Below the pieces are notes generated by a model, which saw nothing but the letters and a program-made list of their open reading frames with translations, had not been told where the DNA came from and did no database searches. A DNA stretch of 33,471 nucleotides from Prevotella sp. (GTDB lineage: Bacteria > Bacteroidota > Bacteroidia > Bacteroidales > Bacteroidaceae): positions 1 to 33,471 of the forward strand of contig JAFUUL010000011.1 of assembly GCA_017483805.1 (NCBI GenBank), read 5' to 3'. Both the position numbers and the translations under genes were made by a program. Positions 23,999-32,745 of this stretch are shown one piece after another (the first letter of the stretch is position 1; each line of letters starts with the position of its first letter).

Positions 23999-24939
23999 GT
24001 TTCATCATACCCGTCTACGACGTGCCCGCCGACATCCTCTGCGAGTGCATAGAGAGCATCCTGGCCCTGTCGCTACGTGACTTCGAACGCGAAATCATCG
24101 TCGTGGACGATGGTTCGAAGGCCAGCCCCATAGCCGACCTGGCCGACTTCATCGACGAGATCATCTACATACGGCAGAAGAACGGAGGCGTCTCCATGGC
24201 CAGAAACCTCGGCCTGCGCATGGCTACCGGCACGTTCATCCAGTTCGTCGACGGCGACGATGCGCTGCAGCCCATCTATGAGCACGTGGTCGACCTGGTG
24301 CGCTTCCAGAAGGCCGACATGGTGATGTTCGACTTCACCGACAAGCAGCGCCCTCAGGTGGACTACGCCGACGAGGGTCCCTTCTCCGGTGCGGAACTCA
24401 TGCGCAAGAGCAACATCCACGGGGCCGCCTGGGGCTATGCCTTCAAGAGCAATCTGCTGGGCAAACTCCGCTTCACGCCGGGCATTGCCTATGGCGAGGA
24501 CGAGGAGTTCACGCCGCAACTGCTGCTCCGCGCGGAGAGCGTGTACCGCACGACCGCCAAGGCCTACTTCTATCGCCAGCGGTCGACCTCGGCCATCAAC
24601 GCCTCATCCGTCAGGCGGAAACTGCAGAGGCTCCACGACACACGCAGCGTCATATCGCATCTGCACAAGTTGGAGGACAAACTGCCGCCGATAGACCGCA
24701 TCGCCATGAGGAGGCGCACGGCCCAACTGACGATGGACTATATCTACAACACCATCGTGCTGACCAGAAACGGCAAGTATCTCAACCGCCAGTTGGAATC
24801 ACTGCGACGCGAAGGGCTCTTCCCCCTGCCCGACCTGAACTGCACCAAGAAGTACAACTGGTTCCGCCGGCTCACCAACTCGAAGGTGGGTCTGTCGTTC
24901 CTCCTGCACACCCTACCACTAATCGCAAAAGAGAGATGA
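23950..24939 (+). CDS. Family 2 glycosyltransferase
   Basis: Up to 329 residues. ISFIIPVYDV opens the GT-A domain, DDGS is at 53-56 and DGDD at 101-104, followed by AAWGYAFKSNLL and YGEDEEFTPQLLL with the candidate catalytic acidic pair. The C-terminal third is basic and helical. Two starts are possible: 23950 (49-bp overlap with the previous gene) or 23977 (22-bp overlap, protein beginning MDQAPLISF); the latter looks closer to typical homologues. The end shares ATGA with the next gene. Sugar specificity cannot be read from the sequence. Confidence 0.87.
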   Translation: MQTEQNHTPMDQAPLISFIIPVYDVPADILCECIESILALSLRDFEREIIVVDDGSKASPIADLADFIDEIIYIRQKNGGVSMARNLGLRMATGTFIQFVDGDDALQPIYEHVVDLVRFQKADMVMFDFTDKQRPQVDYADEGPFSGAELMRKSNIHGAAWGYAFKSNLLGKLRFTPGIAYGEDEEFTPQLLLRAESVYRTTAKAYFYRQRSTSAINASSVRRKLQRLHDTRSVISHLHKLEDKLPPIDRIAMRRRTAQLTMDYIYNTIVLTRNGKYLNRQLESLRREGLFPLPDLNCTKKYNWFRRLTNSKVGLSFLLHTLPLIAKER

Positions 24940-26024
24940 AGATCCTGTTACTCGGCGAATACAGCAACGTGCACAACACCCTGGCCGAAGGGCTGCGCAC
25001 GCTGGGCCACCAGGTCACCGTGGCCTCCAATGGTGATTTCTGGAAAGACTATCCCCGCGACGTCGACCTGGCCAGGCGCGAAGGCAAGTTGGGGGGCATG
25101 GCGCTGATGGCGAAGGTCTATGCGCTGCTGCCCCGATGGCGCGGCTACGATGTCGTGCAACTGATCAACCCCATGTTCCTCGAACTCAAGGCCGAGCGCA
25201 TCTTCCCCATCTATCGCTACCTGCGCCGCCACAACAGGAAGATAGTGCTGGGAGCCTACGGCATGGACTGGTACTGGGTGCACGAATGCACCTATCGCAA
25301 GCCACTGCGCTACAGCGACTTCAACATCGGCAGCACCGTCAGGACCGACGAGCCTGCCCTGAAGGAACAGCGCGACTGGCTGGGCACCGAAAAGGAGCGA
25401 CTGAACAAACTCATTGCCCGCGAGTGCGACCACATCGTCACGGGACTCTACGAATACCAGGTATGCTACGAGCCGCACTTCCCCCAGAAGACCTCCTTCA
25501 TCCCCTTCCCCATCAAAATGCCGACGGCCTCCCCCCTGCCCGACCAGCACACGCGAACCCGCGTCTTCATAGGCATCAGCAAGGGGCGTAGCGCCTACAA
25601 GGGGACTGACATCATGCTGCGCGCTGCCCAGCAGGTGCTGTCGCGCCATCCTGACCGGATGGAACTCATCCAGGCGGAGGGCGTTCCCTTTGTCGAATAT
25701 CAGCGGCTGATGGACGGCAGCGATGCCATACTGGACCAACTATACAGTTACACCCCCTCGATGAACCCCCTGCTGGCCATGTCGAAAGGCATCGTCTGCA
25801 TTGGTGGCGGCGAACCTGAGAACTATGAGATACTGGGGGAGCAGCAACTGAGGCCCATCATCAACGTGCAGCCCAACTACGAGAGCGTCTGCCACGAACT
25901 GGAGCAACTCATCCTGCATCCTGAGCGCCTGCCCGAACTGAAGCGCCAGAGCATCGAGTACGTGCGCCGCCACCACGACTATCTGAAGGTGGCCCGCCAG
26001 TATGAAGCCCTCTACACAAAATGA
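24936..26024 (+). CDS. GT4-like glycosyltransferase (GT-B fold)
   Basis: A 362-residue protein. MKILLLGEYSNVHNTLAEGL is the N-terminal Rossmann strand-loop of a GT-B enzyme; YDVVQLINP and VLGAYGMDWYW continue the acceptor domain. The donor-binding half contains FIGISKGRSAYKGTD, MELIQAEGVPFVEY and a late ENYEILGEQQLRPIINV that replaces the usual EX7E motif. The family is clear, the linkage is not. It overlaps the previous gene by ATGA and is last in the set, with a 9-bp hairpin right behind its stop codon. Confidence 0.85.
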   Translation: MKILLLGEYSNVHNTLAEGLRTLGHQVTVASNGDFWKDYPRDVDLARREGKLGGMALMAKVYALLPRWRGYDVVQLINPMFLELKAERIFPIYRYLRRHNRKIVLGAYGMDWYWVHECTYRKPLRYSDFNIGSTVRTDEPALKEQRDWLGTEKERLNKLIARECDHIVTGLYEYQVCYEPHFPQKTSFIPFPIKMPTASPLPDQHTRTRVFIGISKGRSAYKGTDIMLRAAQQVLSRHPDRMELIQAEGVPFVEYQRLMDGSDAILDQLYSYTPSMNPLLAMSKGIVCIGGGEPENYEILGEQQLRPIINVQPNYESVCHELEQLILHPERLPELKRQSIEYVRRHHDYLKVARQYEALYTK

Positions 26025-26050
26025 AAAGGCTGCACATCTACTGTGCAGCC
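26024..26050. terminator. Hairpin between convergent genes
   Basis: GGCTGCACA (26028-26036) and TGTGCAGCC (26042-26050) pair perfectly around a 5-nt loop. On the minus strand the hairpin is followed by four T (A24-A27 on the plus strand), so it best fits termination of the L28-L33-DUF4295 transcript; it may also stop the glycosyltransferase transcript arriving from the left. Confidence 0.65.
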
Positions 26051-26081
26051 CATTCATATCATAGATTAATCTCTCTCTTCC

Positions 26082-26237
26082 TTATTTGAAGAAGTCCTTA
26101 ACGGCCTCGTTAGGAACCATCTGCTCATCGAAGATGAATGCACCCGTCTTCGGGCTGCGCACCATCTTGATTACCTTTGAGTAAGCGCGACCATCCTTCG
26201 AACCTTCGTGGAGGGTAGCAACGGTTTTCTTTGCCAT
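26082..26237 (-). CDS. DUF4295 small basic protein
   Basis: This 51-residue ORF starts MAKKTVATLHEGSKDGRAYS and ends VPNEAVKDFFK. It is the DUF4295 family, small basic proteins coded next to L28 and L33 in Bacteroidota and presumed ribosome-associated. It follows rpmG by 27 bp and precedes the terminator hairpin. Lys-rich composition and gene position support the assignment; biochemical function is not established. Confidence 0.9.
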   Translation of the reverse strand: MAKKTVATLHEGSKDGRAYSKVIKMVRSPKTGAFIFDEQMVPNEAVKDFFK

Positions 26238-26264
26238 ATTCTTTTACCTTTTTAGTGTTTACCC

Positions 26265-26456
26265 TTACTTGATCTCCTTGTGAAGAGTCATCTTCTTCAG
26301 GATGGGGTTATACTTCATCAGTTCCATGCGCTCAGGCGTGTTCTTACGATTCTTGGTCGTAATGTAACGGCTGGTGCCAGGAAGACCGCTGTTCTTCATC
26401 TCCGTGCACTCGAGTACCACCTGTACGCGATTGCCCTTTGCTTTCTTGCTTGCCAT
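26265..26456 (-). CDS. rpmG: 50S ribosomal protein L33
   Basis: A 63-residue basic protein with the L33 pattern [44 protein letters not shown] and a Lys-rich end. Only one Cys is present where zinc-binding L33 has two CxxC pairs, so this is the zinc-independent (C-minus) form. It lies 6 bp after rpmB and in the same transcript. Confidence 0.95.
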   Translation of the reverse strand: MASKKAKGNRVQVVLECTEMKNSGLPGTSRYITTKNRKNTPERMELMKYNPILKKMTLHKEIK

Positions 26457-26462
26457 GGTCTA

Positions 26463-26726
26463 TTAGTCTCCTATAACTTTAATGTCCTTCCAATCCACGA
26501 AGCCATTGGCAACAGCCTGCTTCAAAGCGGCGTCCAGACCTACTTTGTTAATCAAACGAAGGCCAGCAGCACTGATCTTCAACTGAATCCAGCAACCCTC
26601 TTCTACATAGTAGAACTTCTTGCTGAACAGGTTTACGTCAAAACTACGCTTTGTGCGATGCTTTGAGTGTGACACGTTGTTACCAATCTGTGCCTTCTTT
26701 CCTGTGATTTGACAAATCTTAGACAT
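26463..26726 (-). CDS. rpmB: 50S ribosomal protein L28
   Basis: An 87-residue large-subunit protein. [20 protein letters not shown] and SKHRTKRSF are the conserved L28 blocks; the first CxxC pair of zinc-binding L28 is reduced to one Cys. It is the first gene of rpmB-rpmG-DUF4295, with a -7 element 53 bp upstream. Confidence 0.95.
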   Translation of the reverse strand: MSKICQITGKKAQIGNNVSHSKHRTKRSFDVNLFSKKFYYVEEGCWIQLKISAAGLRLINKVGLDAALKQAVANGFVDWKDIKVIGD

Positions 26727-26778
26727 TTCTATCTACTTTAATTTTGTTCCTTTTTTGTAACTTACTCCAAACAGGGTG

Positions 26779-26786
26779 CAAAGGTA
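26779..26786 (-). promoter_or_regulatory. -7 element of rpmB
   Basis: Minus-strand TACCTTTG fits TAnnTTTG exactly. Heptamer repeats at 26795-26815 take the place of the -33 region. Confidence 0.65.
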
Positions 26787-26794
26787 CACATTTT

Positions 26795-26815
26795 AATTAA
26801 GAATTAAGAATTAAG
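26795..26815. repeat. Three tandem AATTAAG heptamers
   Basis: AATTAAG is repeated three times without interruption, starting 9 bp upstream of the rpmB -7 element as read on the minus strand. Confidence 0.85.
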
Positions 26816-26827
26816 TCTTAAAGTTTT

Positions 26828-27343
26828 TTAACTCTCAATCGGCGTTACCTCGCCTTTCTCAGCCTTCAGGAAGGCGCTAAACATCTGCAAAGCCTTGTTG
26901 GTGGCTACGGCCAGATTGATGTCGCGGCCCTGGTCTTCCTCTATCAGACAGGTCTCCACACGTTCCTTCGAACCGCAAGCCAGCCAGATGGTGCCCACGG
27001 GTATTTCCTTCGTGCCGCCACCGGGACCGGCAATGCCTGTTGCGGCTATCGCATAGTCGGTATTCAGGGCCTGGCAGGCGCCCTTCACCATTTCGATGGC
27101 CACTTCCTCGCAGACGGCCGTCTTCTCCTCCAGCACCTCGTGCGACACGCCCAGCAGGTTCTCTTTCACCTCGTTGACATAGCAGATGATGCCTCCCTTG
27201 AAATATTTCGACGCGCCAGGCACGGCGATGATCGACTCGGCAATGCGGCCGCCCGTGCAACTCTCTGCCGTGCCGACCGTCTTCTCCATTTCCCACAGCA
27301 GTTCGCTGATCTCCCTGCTGATCATTTTTCCTTCAAAATCCAT
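26828..27343 (-). CDS. pncC: CinA-family nicotinamide-nucleotide amidohydrolase
   Basis: The 171-residue protein is a stand-alone CinA C-terminal domain: TVGTAESCTGGRIAE near 22-36, FKGGIICYVNEVKENLLGV, and AIAATGIAGPGGGTKEIPVGTIW. These enzymes deamidate NMN to nicotinate mononucleotide in pyridine-nucleotide recycling. The first Met could also be residue 7 (27325), where most homologues begin. It follows tsaD by 13 bp on the same strand and is probably in one operon. Confidence 0.88.
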   Translation of the reverse strand: MDFEGKMISREISELLWEMEKTVGTAESCTGGRIAESIIAVPGASKYFKGGIICYVNEVKENLLGVSHEVLEEKTAVCEEVAIEMVKGACQALNTDYAIAATGIAGPGGGTKEIPVGTIWLACGSKERVETCLIEEDQGRDINLAVATNKALQMFSAFLKAEKGEVTPIES

Positions 27344-27356
27344 AACTTATTAATAC

Positions 27357-28388
27357 TTAATTAAACGTCACCTTCGAGAAGGCAGGCGCATCTATCGGAC
27401 AGAACTCTCCGTCCAGATACTTATAGTAGCCCACGATGCCTATCATCGCGGCATTGTCGGTGGTATAACTAAACTTCGGAATATATACCGTCCAGCCGTA
27501 GCGGCGGGCATAGTCGTGGAAGGCATTGCGCAGCCCGTTGTTGGCACTCACGCCGCCGGCCACGGCCACATGCTTGATGCCCGTATCCTTCACGGCCAGC
27601 CGCAGTTTCTTCATCAGAATGTCCACTATCGTCCACTCCAGACTGGCGGCCAGATCCTCCTTGTGGTGCTCCACAAAGTCGGGATCCTCCTCCGTCCACT
27701 TGCGCAGATTGTAGAGGAACGAGGTCTTCAGACCCGAGAAACTGTAGTCGTAGCCGGGAATGTGCGGCTCTGCAAACTGATAGGCCTTCGGGTTGCCCTG
27801 ACGGGCCAGACGGTCGATGATGGGGCCGCCGGGATAGCCCAGTCCCATCACCTTCGAGCACTTGTCGATGGCCTCGCCGGCAGCATCGTCGATGGTCTGG
27901 CCGAGCACCTCCATATCGTTGTAGGCCCGCACTAGCACAATCTGCGAGTTGCCGCCGCTCACCAACAGACAGATGAACGGCAGGGGTGGCGGCACGAAGT
28001 CGCCCTCTCCGCCATCAATGAAGTGTGCCATCACGTGGCCCTGCAAGTGGTTCACGTCAATCAGGGGAATGCCCAGCGAACGGGCAAAGCCCTTGGCGAA
28101 ACTCACGCCCACCAGCAACGAGCCCATCAGGCCCGGGCCACGGGTGAAAGCCACCGCCGACAGTTGCTCCTTGGTGATGCCGGCCCGCTTGATGGCCTGG
28201 TCCACCACGGGCACCACGTTCTGCTGGTGGGCCCGCGATGCCAGTTCAGGCACCACGCCGCCGTAAGCCTCATGCACGGCCTGCGAAGCGGTCACGTTCG
28301 ACAGCAGCACGCCGTTTTTCAGCACAGCCGCCGACGTGTCGTCGCAACTCGACTCTATACCTATTATATATATATCCTTATCTTGCAT
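27357..28388 (-). CDS. tsaD: tRNA N6-adenosine threonylcarbamoyltransferase
   Basis: A 343-residue ASKHA-fold enzyme. IIGIESSCDDTSAAV at the start, the iron-binding His pair in NHLQGH (H114, H118), LLVSGGNSQIVLV and AVAGGVSANNGLR are diagnostic. With TsaB, TsaE and TsaC-type partners it makes t6A37 in ANN-decoding tRNAs, including AGA-reading tRNA-Arg such as the one coded at 10123. Normal length. A TACCTTTG -7 element lies 30 bp upstream of the ATG on the minus strand. Confidence 0.95.
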   Translation of the reverse strand: MQDKDIYIIGIESSCDDTSAAVLKNGVLLSNVTASQAVHEAYGGVVPELASRAHQQNVVPVVDQAIKRAGITKEQLSAVAFTRGPGLMGSLLVGVSFAKGFARSLGIPLIDVNHLQGHVMAHFIDGGEGDFVPPPLPFICLLVSGGNSQIVLVRAYNDMEVLGQTIDDAAGEAIDKCSKVMGLGYPGGPIIDRLARQGNPKAYQFAEPHIPGYDYSFSGLKTSFLYNLRKWTEEDPDFVEHHKEDLAASLEWTIVDILMKKLRLAVKDTGIKHVAVAGGVSANNGLRNAFHDYARRYGWTVYIPKFSYTTDNAAMIGIVGYYKYLDGEFCPIDAPAFSKVTFN

Positions 28389-28417
28389 GCTTACACGCTC
28401 ATTTCGTAAATTCGGTG

Positions 28418-28425
28418 CAAAGGTA
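28418..28425 (-). promoter_or_regulatory. -7 element of tsaD
   Basis: Minus-strand TACCTTTG, 30 bp before the tsaD ATG, is an exact match; the -33 element is not clear. Confidence 0.6.
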
Positions 28426-28475
28426 CAAAATTCTCCGCAAACAGCACCTATAAATTAAGAAAAAACTTCTGAAAG

Positions 28476-29153
28476 TTACAGGGGCTCTACATATCGCATA
28501 TTGTTCAGTATCCACCGCTGACGCTTCTTCATGTAGGGACTGGGCGACTTGCTGCTGAAGCGGCGGGGGTTGGGCAGCGTGGCGGCAATCAGGGCGCACT
28601 GCTCTGCCGAGAGTTGGCTGGCATCGCAGCCGAAGTGCTCGCGGGCCACGGCCTGAACGCCGTAGACGCCGGGTGCTGTCTCGATGCTGTTCAGGTAGAC
28701 CTCCATGATGCGTTCCTTCGACCACAGCAGTTCGATGAGCACGGTGAAATAGGCCTCCAGCCCCTTGCGCAGCCACGAGCGGCCCGGCCACAGGAAGACA
28801 TTCTTGGCCGTCTGCTGCGAGATGGTGGAGGCCCCCAACTTGTTCTTCTCAGGATGGCGGGCGTTGCGCTCGGCCGCGGCCTTGATGGCTTCGAAGTCGA
28901 AGCCGTGGTGCGAGGCGAAGCGGGCATCCTCGCTGGCCATCACGGCCAGGGGCATCTTGGGCGACATCTCGCTCAGGGGCACCCAGGTATGGGTGATGCG
29001 GGGCTCGTCCAGTTGGAAGAGACGGATGAACATGAGGGGCGTGTAGTAGACAGGAAAAAACTTCAGCACTACCACTGCAAGAATGGTAGTGCCGAAGAAG
29101 AGTGCTGCCGTCCACTGGACGACTTGGCGGACACGCCGTAGCAGTTTCTTCAT
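28476..29153 (-). CDS. mtgA: Monofunctional biosynthetic peptidoglycan transglycosylase
   Basis: The 225-residue protein has one N-terminal membrane helix (about 14-36) and a GT51 domain. ASEDARFASHHGFD contains the catalytic Glu (E75), GASTISQQTAKN (108-119) is motif 2, and the KERIMEVYLN motif (146-155) holds the second acidic group. It polymerises lipid II into glycan strands on the periplasmic face and lacks a transpeptidase domain. It starts 10 bp after the OmpA-like gene ends on the same strand, a natural envelope pairing. Confidence 0.93.
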   Translation of the reverse strand: MKKLLRRVRQVVQWTAALFFGTTILAVVVLKFFPVYYTPLMFIRLFQLDEPRITHTWVPLSEMSPKMPLAVMASEDARFASHHGFDFEAIKAAAERNARHPEKNKLGASTISQQTAKNVFLWPGRSWLRKGLEAYFTVLIELLWSKERIMEVYLNSIETAPGVYGVQAVAREHFGCDASQLSAEQCALIAATLPNPRRFSSKSPSPYMKKRQRWILNNMRYVEPL

Positions 29154-29163
29154 CCTCTTGGGA

Positions 29164-29838
29164 TTACTGCAGCGTGCCGGCCTCTGCAGCCTGGATCATG
29201 GCCTGCGAAGCGTACATGTAGATCTCCACGCGACGGTTCTGCTGACGACCAGCAGCCGTAGAGTTGTCAGCCACGGGGTTGGTAGAGCCCTGACCGTCGA
29301 CAGTGCGGATCTGGGTGCTGCTCACACCCTGGCCCAGCAGATAAGACTGCACAGCCTTGGCACGGTTGACAGAAAGCGGGTTGTTGATGGCGTCAGAACC
29401 AGTGCTGTCGGTATGGCCATAGATGGCTATGTCGCAGTCGCTATTGTTCTTCAGCAGTGTGGCGCACTGGTTGAGGGCAGCCTTCGAGTCAGCATTCAGA
29501 GTAGCCTTGTTGGTGGCGAAGAGGATACCAGAGTCGAAGGTCAGTTTCACGGCCTGCAGACCATTGGCGTCGGTCACGCTTTCCACCTGGGCGTTCTTCA
29601 CGGCCTCAGCCTCAGCCTTCACCTTATCCATATGCTTGCCGATGAGGGCACCTGTGCCAGCGCCTACGGCTGTACCGATGGCAGCGCCTACTGCGGTGTT
29701 GCCGGCAATCTTGCCAACGATGGCACCCAGCACTGCACCACCACCTGCACCGATAGCGGCTCCCTTACTCAAGTTGTTGCAACCTGCCATGATCAATCCG
29801 GCGCACAGCGTCAGGATCACTACTTTCATTTTCTTCAT
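29164..29838 (-). CDS. OmpA-family lipoprotein with glycine-zipper segment
   Basis: The 224-residue precursor has a lipobox ending at Cys20 (IMAGC). A Gly/Ala-rich glycine-zipper region follows (about 25-68, two to three GxxxG blocks), then a short helix and an OmpA C-terminal domain (about 110-215) with IYGHTDSTGSD, NPLSVNRAKAVQSYL and GRQQNRRVEI. This domain grips meso-diaminopimelate in peptidoglycan, tethering the outer membrane as in YiaD. The Met at residue 4 is an alternative start. First of two genes with mtgA; its -7 element is at 29891-29898. Confidence 0.93.
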   Translation of the reverse strand: MKKMKVVILTLCAGLIMAGCNNLSKGAAIGAGGGAVLGAIVGKIAGNTAVGAAIGTAVGAGTGALIGKHMDKVKAEAEAVKNAQVESVTDANGLQAVKLTFDSGILFATNKATLNADSKAALNQCATLLKNNSDCDIAIYGHTDSTGSDAINNPLSVNRAKAVQSYLLGQGVSSTQIRTVDGQGSTNPVADNSTAAGRQQNRRVEIYMYASQAMIQAAEAGTLQ

Positions 29839-29890
29839 AATCTCAGTTGTTTTTTATTAATAAAATGTTAAACGTATTCTATTTCGGATG

Positions 29891-29898
29891 CAAAGATA
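29891..29898 (-). promoter_or_regulatory. -7 element of the OmpA-like gene
   Basis: Minus-strand TATCTTTG, 53 bp before the start codon. Heptamer repeats begin 9 bp further upstream. Confidence 0.6.
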
Positions 29899-29906
29899 GA
29901 AAAAAA

Positions 29907-29934
29907 TCTCAATTCACAATTCTCAATTCTCAAT
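29907..29934. repeat. Four tandem heptamers (TCTCAAT type)
   Basis: TCTCAAT, TCACAAT, TCTCAAT and TCTCAAT follow one another at exact 7-bp spacing, midway between two divergent -7 elements (29891-29898 and 29942-29949). Confidence 0.85.
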
Positions 29935-29941
29935 TATTTTG

Positions 29942-29949
29942 TACCTTTG
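29942..29949 (+). promoter_or_regulatory. -7 element of proS
   Basis: TACCTTTG, exact TAnnTTTG match, 31 bp before the proS ATG. The heptamer repeats occupy its -33 region. Confidence 0.65.
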
Positions 29950-29979
29950 CACCAAAATTTTAAATTTATTGTGTAAATC

Positions 29980-31455
29980 ATGGCAAAAGAATTAAAAGAT
30001 TTAACAAAACGCGCTGACAACTATAGCCAGTGGTACAACGACCTGGTCGTCAAGGCCGACCTGGCCGAGCAGTCAGCCGTGCGTGGATGTATGGTCATCA
30101 AGCCCTATGGCTATGCCATCTGGGAGAAGATGCAGCAGCAACTCGACAAGATGTTCAAGGAGACCGGCGCCCAGAATGCCTACTTCCCCCTGCTGATACC
30201 CAAGTCGTTCCTCAGCCGCGAAGCCGAGCACGTGGAGGGCTTCGCCAAGGAGGCTGCCGTCGTGACCCACTACCGTCTGAAGGCTGCCAACGGCGGCGTA
30301 GAGGTAGACCCCGCTGCCAAGTTGGAGGAAGAACTCATCATCCGCCCCACCTCGGAGACCATCATCTGGAACACCTATAAGAACTGGATTCACTCGTGGC
30401 GCGACCTGCCCCTGATGTGCAACCAGTGGTGCAACGTGATGCGCTGGGAGATGCGCACCCGCCCCTTCCTGCGCACCTCAGAGTTCCTGTGGCAGGAGGG
30501 CCACACGGCCCACGCCACCCGCGAGGAGGCCGAGCAGGAGGCACAGAAGATGCTGAAGGTATACGCCAAGTTTGCCGAAGAGTGGATGGCCGTGCCCGTG
30601 GTACAGGGCGTGAAGAGCGAGACCGAGCGTTTCGCCGGAGCACTGGACACCTACACCATCGAGGCCATGATGCAGGACGGCAAGGCCCTGCAGAGCGGCA
30701 CCTCGCACTTCCTCGGCCAGAACTTCGCCAAGGCCTTCGAGGTCACCTACCTGAACAAGGAGAACAAGCCCGAATACGTCTGGGCCACCTCATGGGGTGT
30801 CTCTACCCGACTGATCGGTGCCCTCATCATGACCCACTCCGACGACAACGGCCTCGTGCTGCCGCCGCGCCTCGCCCCCATCCAGGTGGTCATCATCCCC
30901 ATCGCCACCAAGCCCGAGCAGATGGAGATTGTCAACAAGGAGGTGCAGCCCATCATAGAGCAGTTGCGTCAGAAGGGCATCAGCGTCAAGTTCGACGACG
31001 CCGACAACAAGCGTCCCGGCTTCAAGTTCGCCGACTACGAACTGAAGGGCGTGCCCGTGCGCCTCGTCCTCGGAGCCCGCGACCTGGAGCAGGGCACCAT
31101 CGAGGTGATGCGCCGCGACACGCTGGAGAAGGAGACCCGCCCCCTCGAGGGCATCGTCGACTACGTGGAGCAACTGCTGGAGAACATCCAGAAGAACATC
31201 TTCGAGAAGGCCAAGGCCTATCGCGACGCCCGCATCTACGAGTGCGACAACTACGAGGAGTTCAAGGAGCGTGTGAAGGACGGCGGCTTCTTCCTCTGCC
31301 ACTGGGACGGCACTGCCGAGACCGAGGCTCAGATCAAGGAAGAGACGCAGGCCACCATCCGCTGCGTGCCTTTCGGCGTAGAGCAGACGCCCGGTGTCGA
31401 CATGGTGAGCGGCAAGCCCTCTAAGGCCCGCGTCATCATCGCCCGCAGTTACTAA
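29980..31455 (+). CDS. proS: Prolyl-tRNA synthetase (archaeal/eukaryal-type)
   Basis: A 491-residue class II synthetase. [16 protein letters not shown] and the motif 2 block [23 protein letters not shown] are clear, followed by [14 protein letters not shown] and motif 3 near [20 protein letters not shown]. The editing (INS) domain of the long bacterial ProRS is absent, and the C-terminal anticodon-binding domain is followed by a short extension, as in the archaeal-type form widespread in Bacteroidota. It charges tRNA-Pro. A single-gene unit by spacing, with 25 bp to the next ORF. Confidence 0.95.
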   Translation: MAKELKDLTKRADNYSQWYNDLVVKADLAEQSAVRGCMVIKPYGYAIWEKMQQQLDKMFKETGAQNAYFPLLIPKSFLSREAEHVEGFAKEAAVVTHYRLKAANGGVEVDPAAKLEEELIIRPTSETIIWNTYKNWIHSWRDLPLMCNQWCNVMRWEMRTRPFLRTSEFLWQEGHTAHATREEAEQEAQKMLKVYAKFAEEWMAVPVVQGVKSETERFAGALDTYTIEAMMQDGKALQSGTSHFLGQNFAKAFEVTYLNKENKPEYVWATSWGVSTRLIGALIMTHSDDNGLVLPPRLAPIQVVIIPIATKPEQMEIVNKEVQPIIEQLRQKGISVKFDDADNKRPGFKFADYELKGVPVRLVLGARDLEQGTIEVMRRDTLEKETRPLEGIVDYVEQLLENIQKNIFEKAKAYRDARIYECDNYEEFKERVKDGGFFLCHWDGTAETEAQIKEETQATIRCVPFGVEQTPGVDMVSGKPSKARVIIARSY

Positions 31456-31480
31456 TGATCGTGCAACCAACACATAACGA

Positions 31481-32533
31481 ATGAAGAAAACACTCCTAAT
31501 GGCTGTGGCCCTCGTGGCCATAGCCTTAACAATTGAGGCCCAAGAGTCTCGTCGCCCCCGCCACCAACGCGAGGCATATCAGACAGACAAGCCCCTAGTC
31601 CACGACCCGGTCATGGCCAAAGAGGGTGACACGTACTATATCTATTCTACAGGCATGGGCATCCAGCAGATGACCTCCAAGGACCGCAAGACTTGGACGG
31701 TGCTGCCACAACCCGTCATGACCGTCATCCCAGGATGGACCACCGACTCCGTACCGGGCTTCAGGGGTCACGTCTGGGCTCCCGATGTCATCCGCTGGCA
31801 TGGTCGGTGGTGGCTGGCCTACAGTTGTTCAACCTTCGGCAAGAATGGCTCGGCCATCGGACTGATCAGCAGTCGGTCTCTGGCGGCCAACATCTGGCAG
31901 GATGAGGGGTGTATCGTTGCCTCCCACGACCGGAAGGTCAATGCCGACGGCACCACATCTGGTGACAACTGGAATGCCATCGACCCGAATTTCGTCATCG
32001 ACGAATCTGACACCCCATGGCTCGTCTGGGGCTCCTTCTGGGATGGCATCCAACTGGCACGCCTCGACTCCACCATGCATTTGGCCACGAAGCCCGTCAC
32101 CATAGCCCGTCGCCATCGTCCAAACGACCAGAATGCAGCCGAAAATCCCACCTCACGCTATGCAGGACGCAATGCCATCGAGGCCCCCTTCATCTTTCAT
32201 CACGACGGCTACTACTATCTCTTCGTATCCTGGGACTACTGCTGTCGGGGTGCCAAGAGCAACTATCGCGTGGCCGTAGGACGAAGCAAGACGGTCAGCG
32301 GACCTTATCTCGACCGCGAGGGCAAGGACATGCTCCTGGGCGGTGGGACGCTCTTCCTGGAAGGCGACAAGAAAGAATGGGAAGCCGCCGGCCACTGCGC
32401 CGCCTACACCCTCGACGGCGAAGACCTCTTCATCTGCCACGGCTACAGTGCCACCCAAGGCGGTGCCGCCATGCTCATCCAGCATCCCATCAGTTGGACA
32501 GCCGACGGCTGGCCGGAGTTAAGGAGCGAATAA
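31481..32533 (+). CDS. Glycoside hydrolase family 43 protein (probable arabinan endo-1,5-alpha-L-arabinosidase)
   Basis: The 350-residue precursor has a signal peptide (about 1-20, cleaved near IEA-Q) without a lipobox. A five-bladed GH43 propeller follows, with the three acidic residues in their expected settings: HDPV (D42, general base), NAIDPNF (D168, pKa modulator) and IEAPF (E224, general acid). The sequence fits subfamilies acting on arabinan; exo- or endo-activity cannot be decided. No SusC/SusD pair or regulator is nearby, so it is not in a standard polysaccharide utilisation locus. The role in growth on plant cell-wall material is inferred. Confidence 0.88.
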   Translation: MKKTLLMAVALVAIALTIEAQESRRPRHQREAYQTDKPLVHDPVMAKEGDTYYIYSTGMGIQQMTSKDRKTWTVLPQPVMTVIPGWTTDSVPGFRGHVWAPDVIRWHGRWWLAYSCSTFGKNGSAIGLISSRSLAANIWQDEGCIVASHDRKVNADGTTSGDNWNAIDPNFVIDESDTPWLVWGSFWDGIQLARLDSTMHLATKPVTIARRHRPNDQNAAENPTSRYAGRNAIEAPFIFHHDGYYYLFVSWDYCCRGAKSNYRVAVGRSKTVSGPYLDREGKDMLLGGGTLFLEGDKKEWEAAGHCAAYTLDGEDLFICHGYSATQGGAAMLIQHPISWTADGWPELRSE

Positions 32534-32556
32534 AATCAGGGATTCATAGTATCCTA

Positions 32557-32745
32557 AAAGCCTCCAGCATAGTAACTACGCACAATGTCAGCCAGTGAGA
32601 GTTTCCTGGCCAGTTCGTCGTGCCCCATAGCATTCACCACATATTTCTTCGGTTGCATCAGTCGGCGTGCTATGCGCTCCACCATGTAGCAGACGAAGTA
32701 CAAATCGTCTGTCTGCACCTTTTCGTTTGGGAAAACCCGTCCAAC
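32557..32745 (-). pseudogene. Relic of a Bacteroidales gene without start codon
   Basis: In the same frame as the macro-like gene, directly after its TAA (32746-32748), 63 sense codons run to TAG (32554-32556). They include QTDDLYFVCYMVERIARRL and KYVVNAMG, and look protein-coding in composition. There is no ATG at the start; the first is internal (residue 21) and a TTG is at residue 15. I recall similar short hypothetical proteins in Bacteroides with DLYFVCYMVERVAR, apparently longer at the C-terminus. The most economical reading is a gene fragment that lost both ends. Confidence 0.45.
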
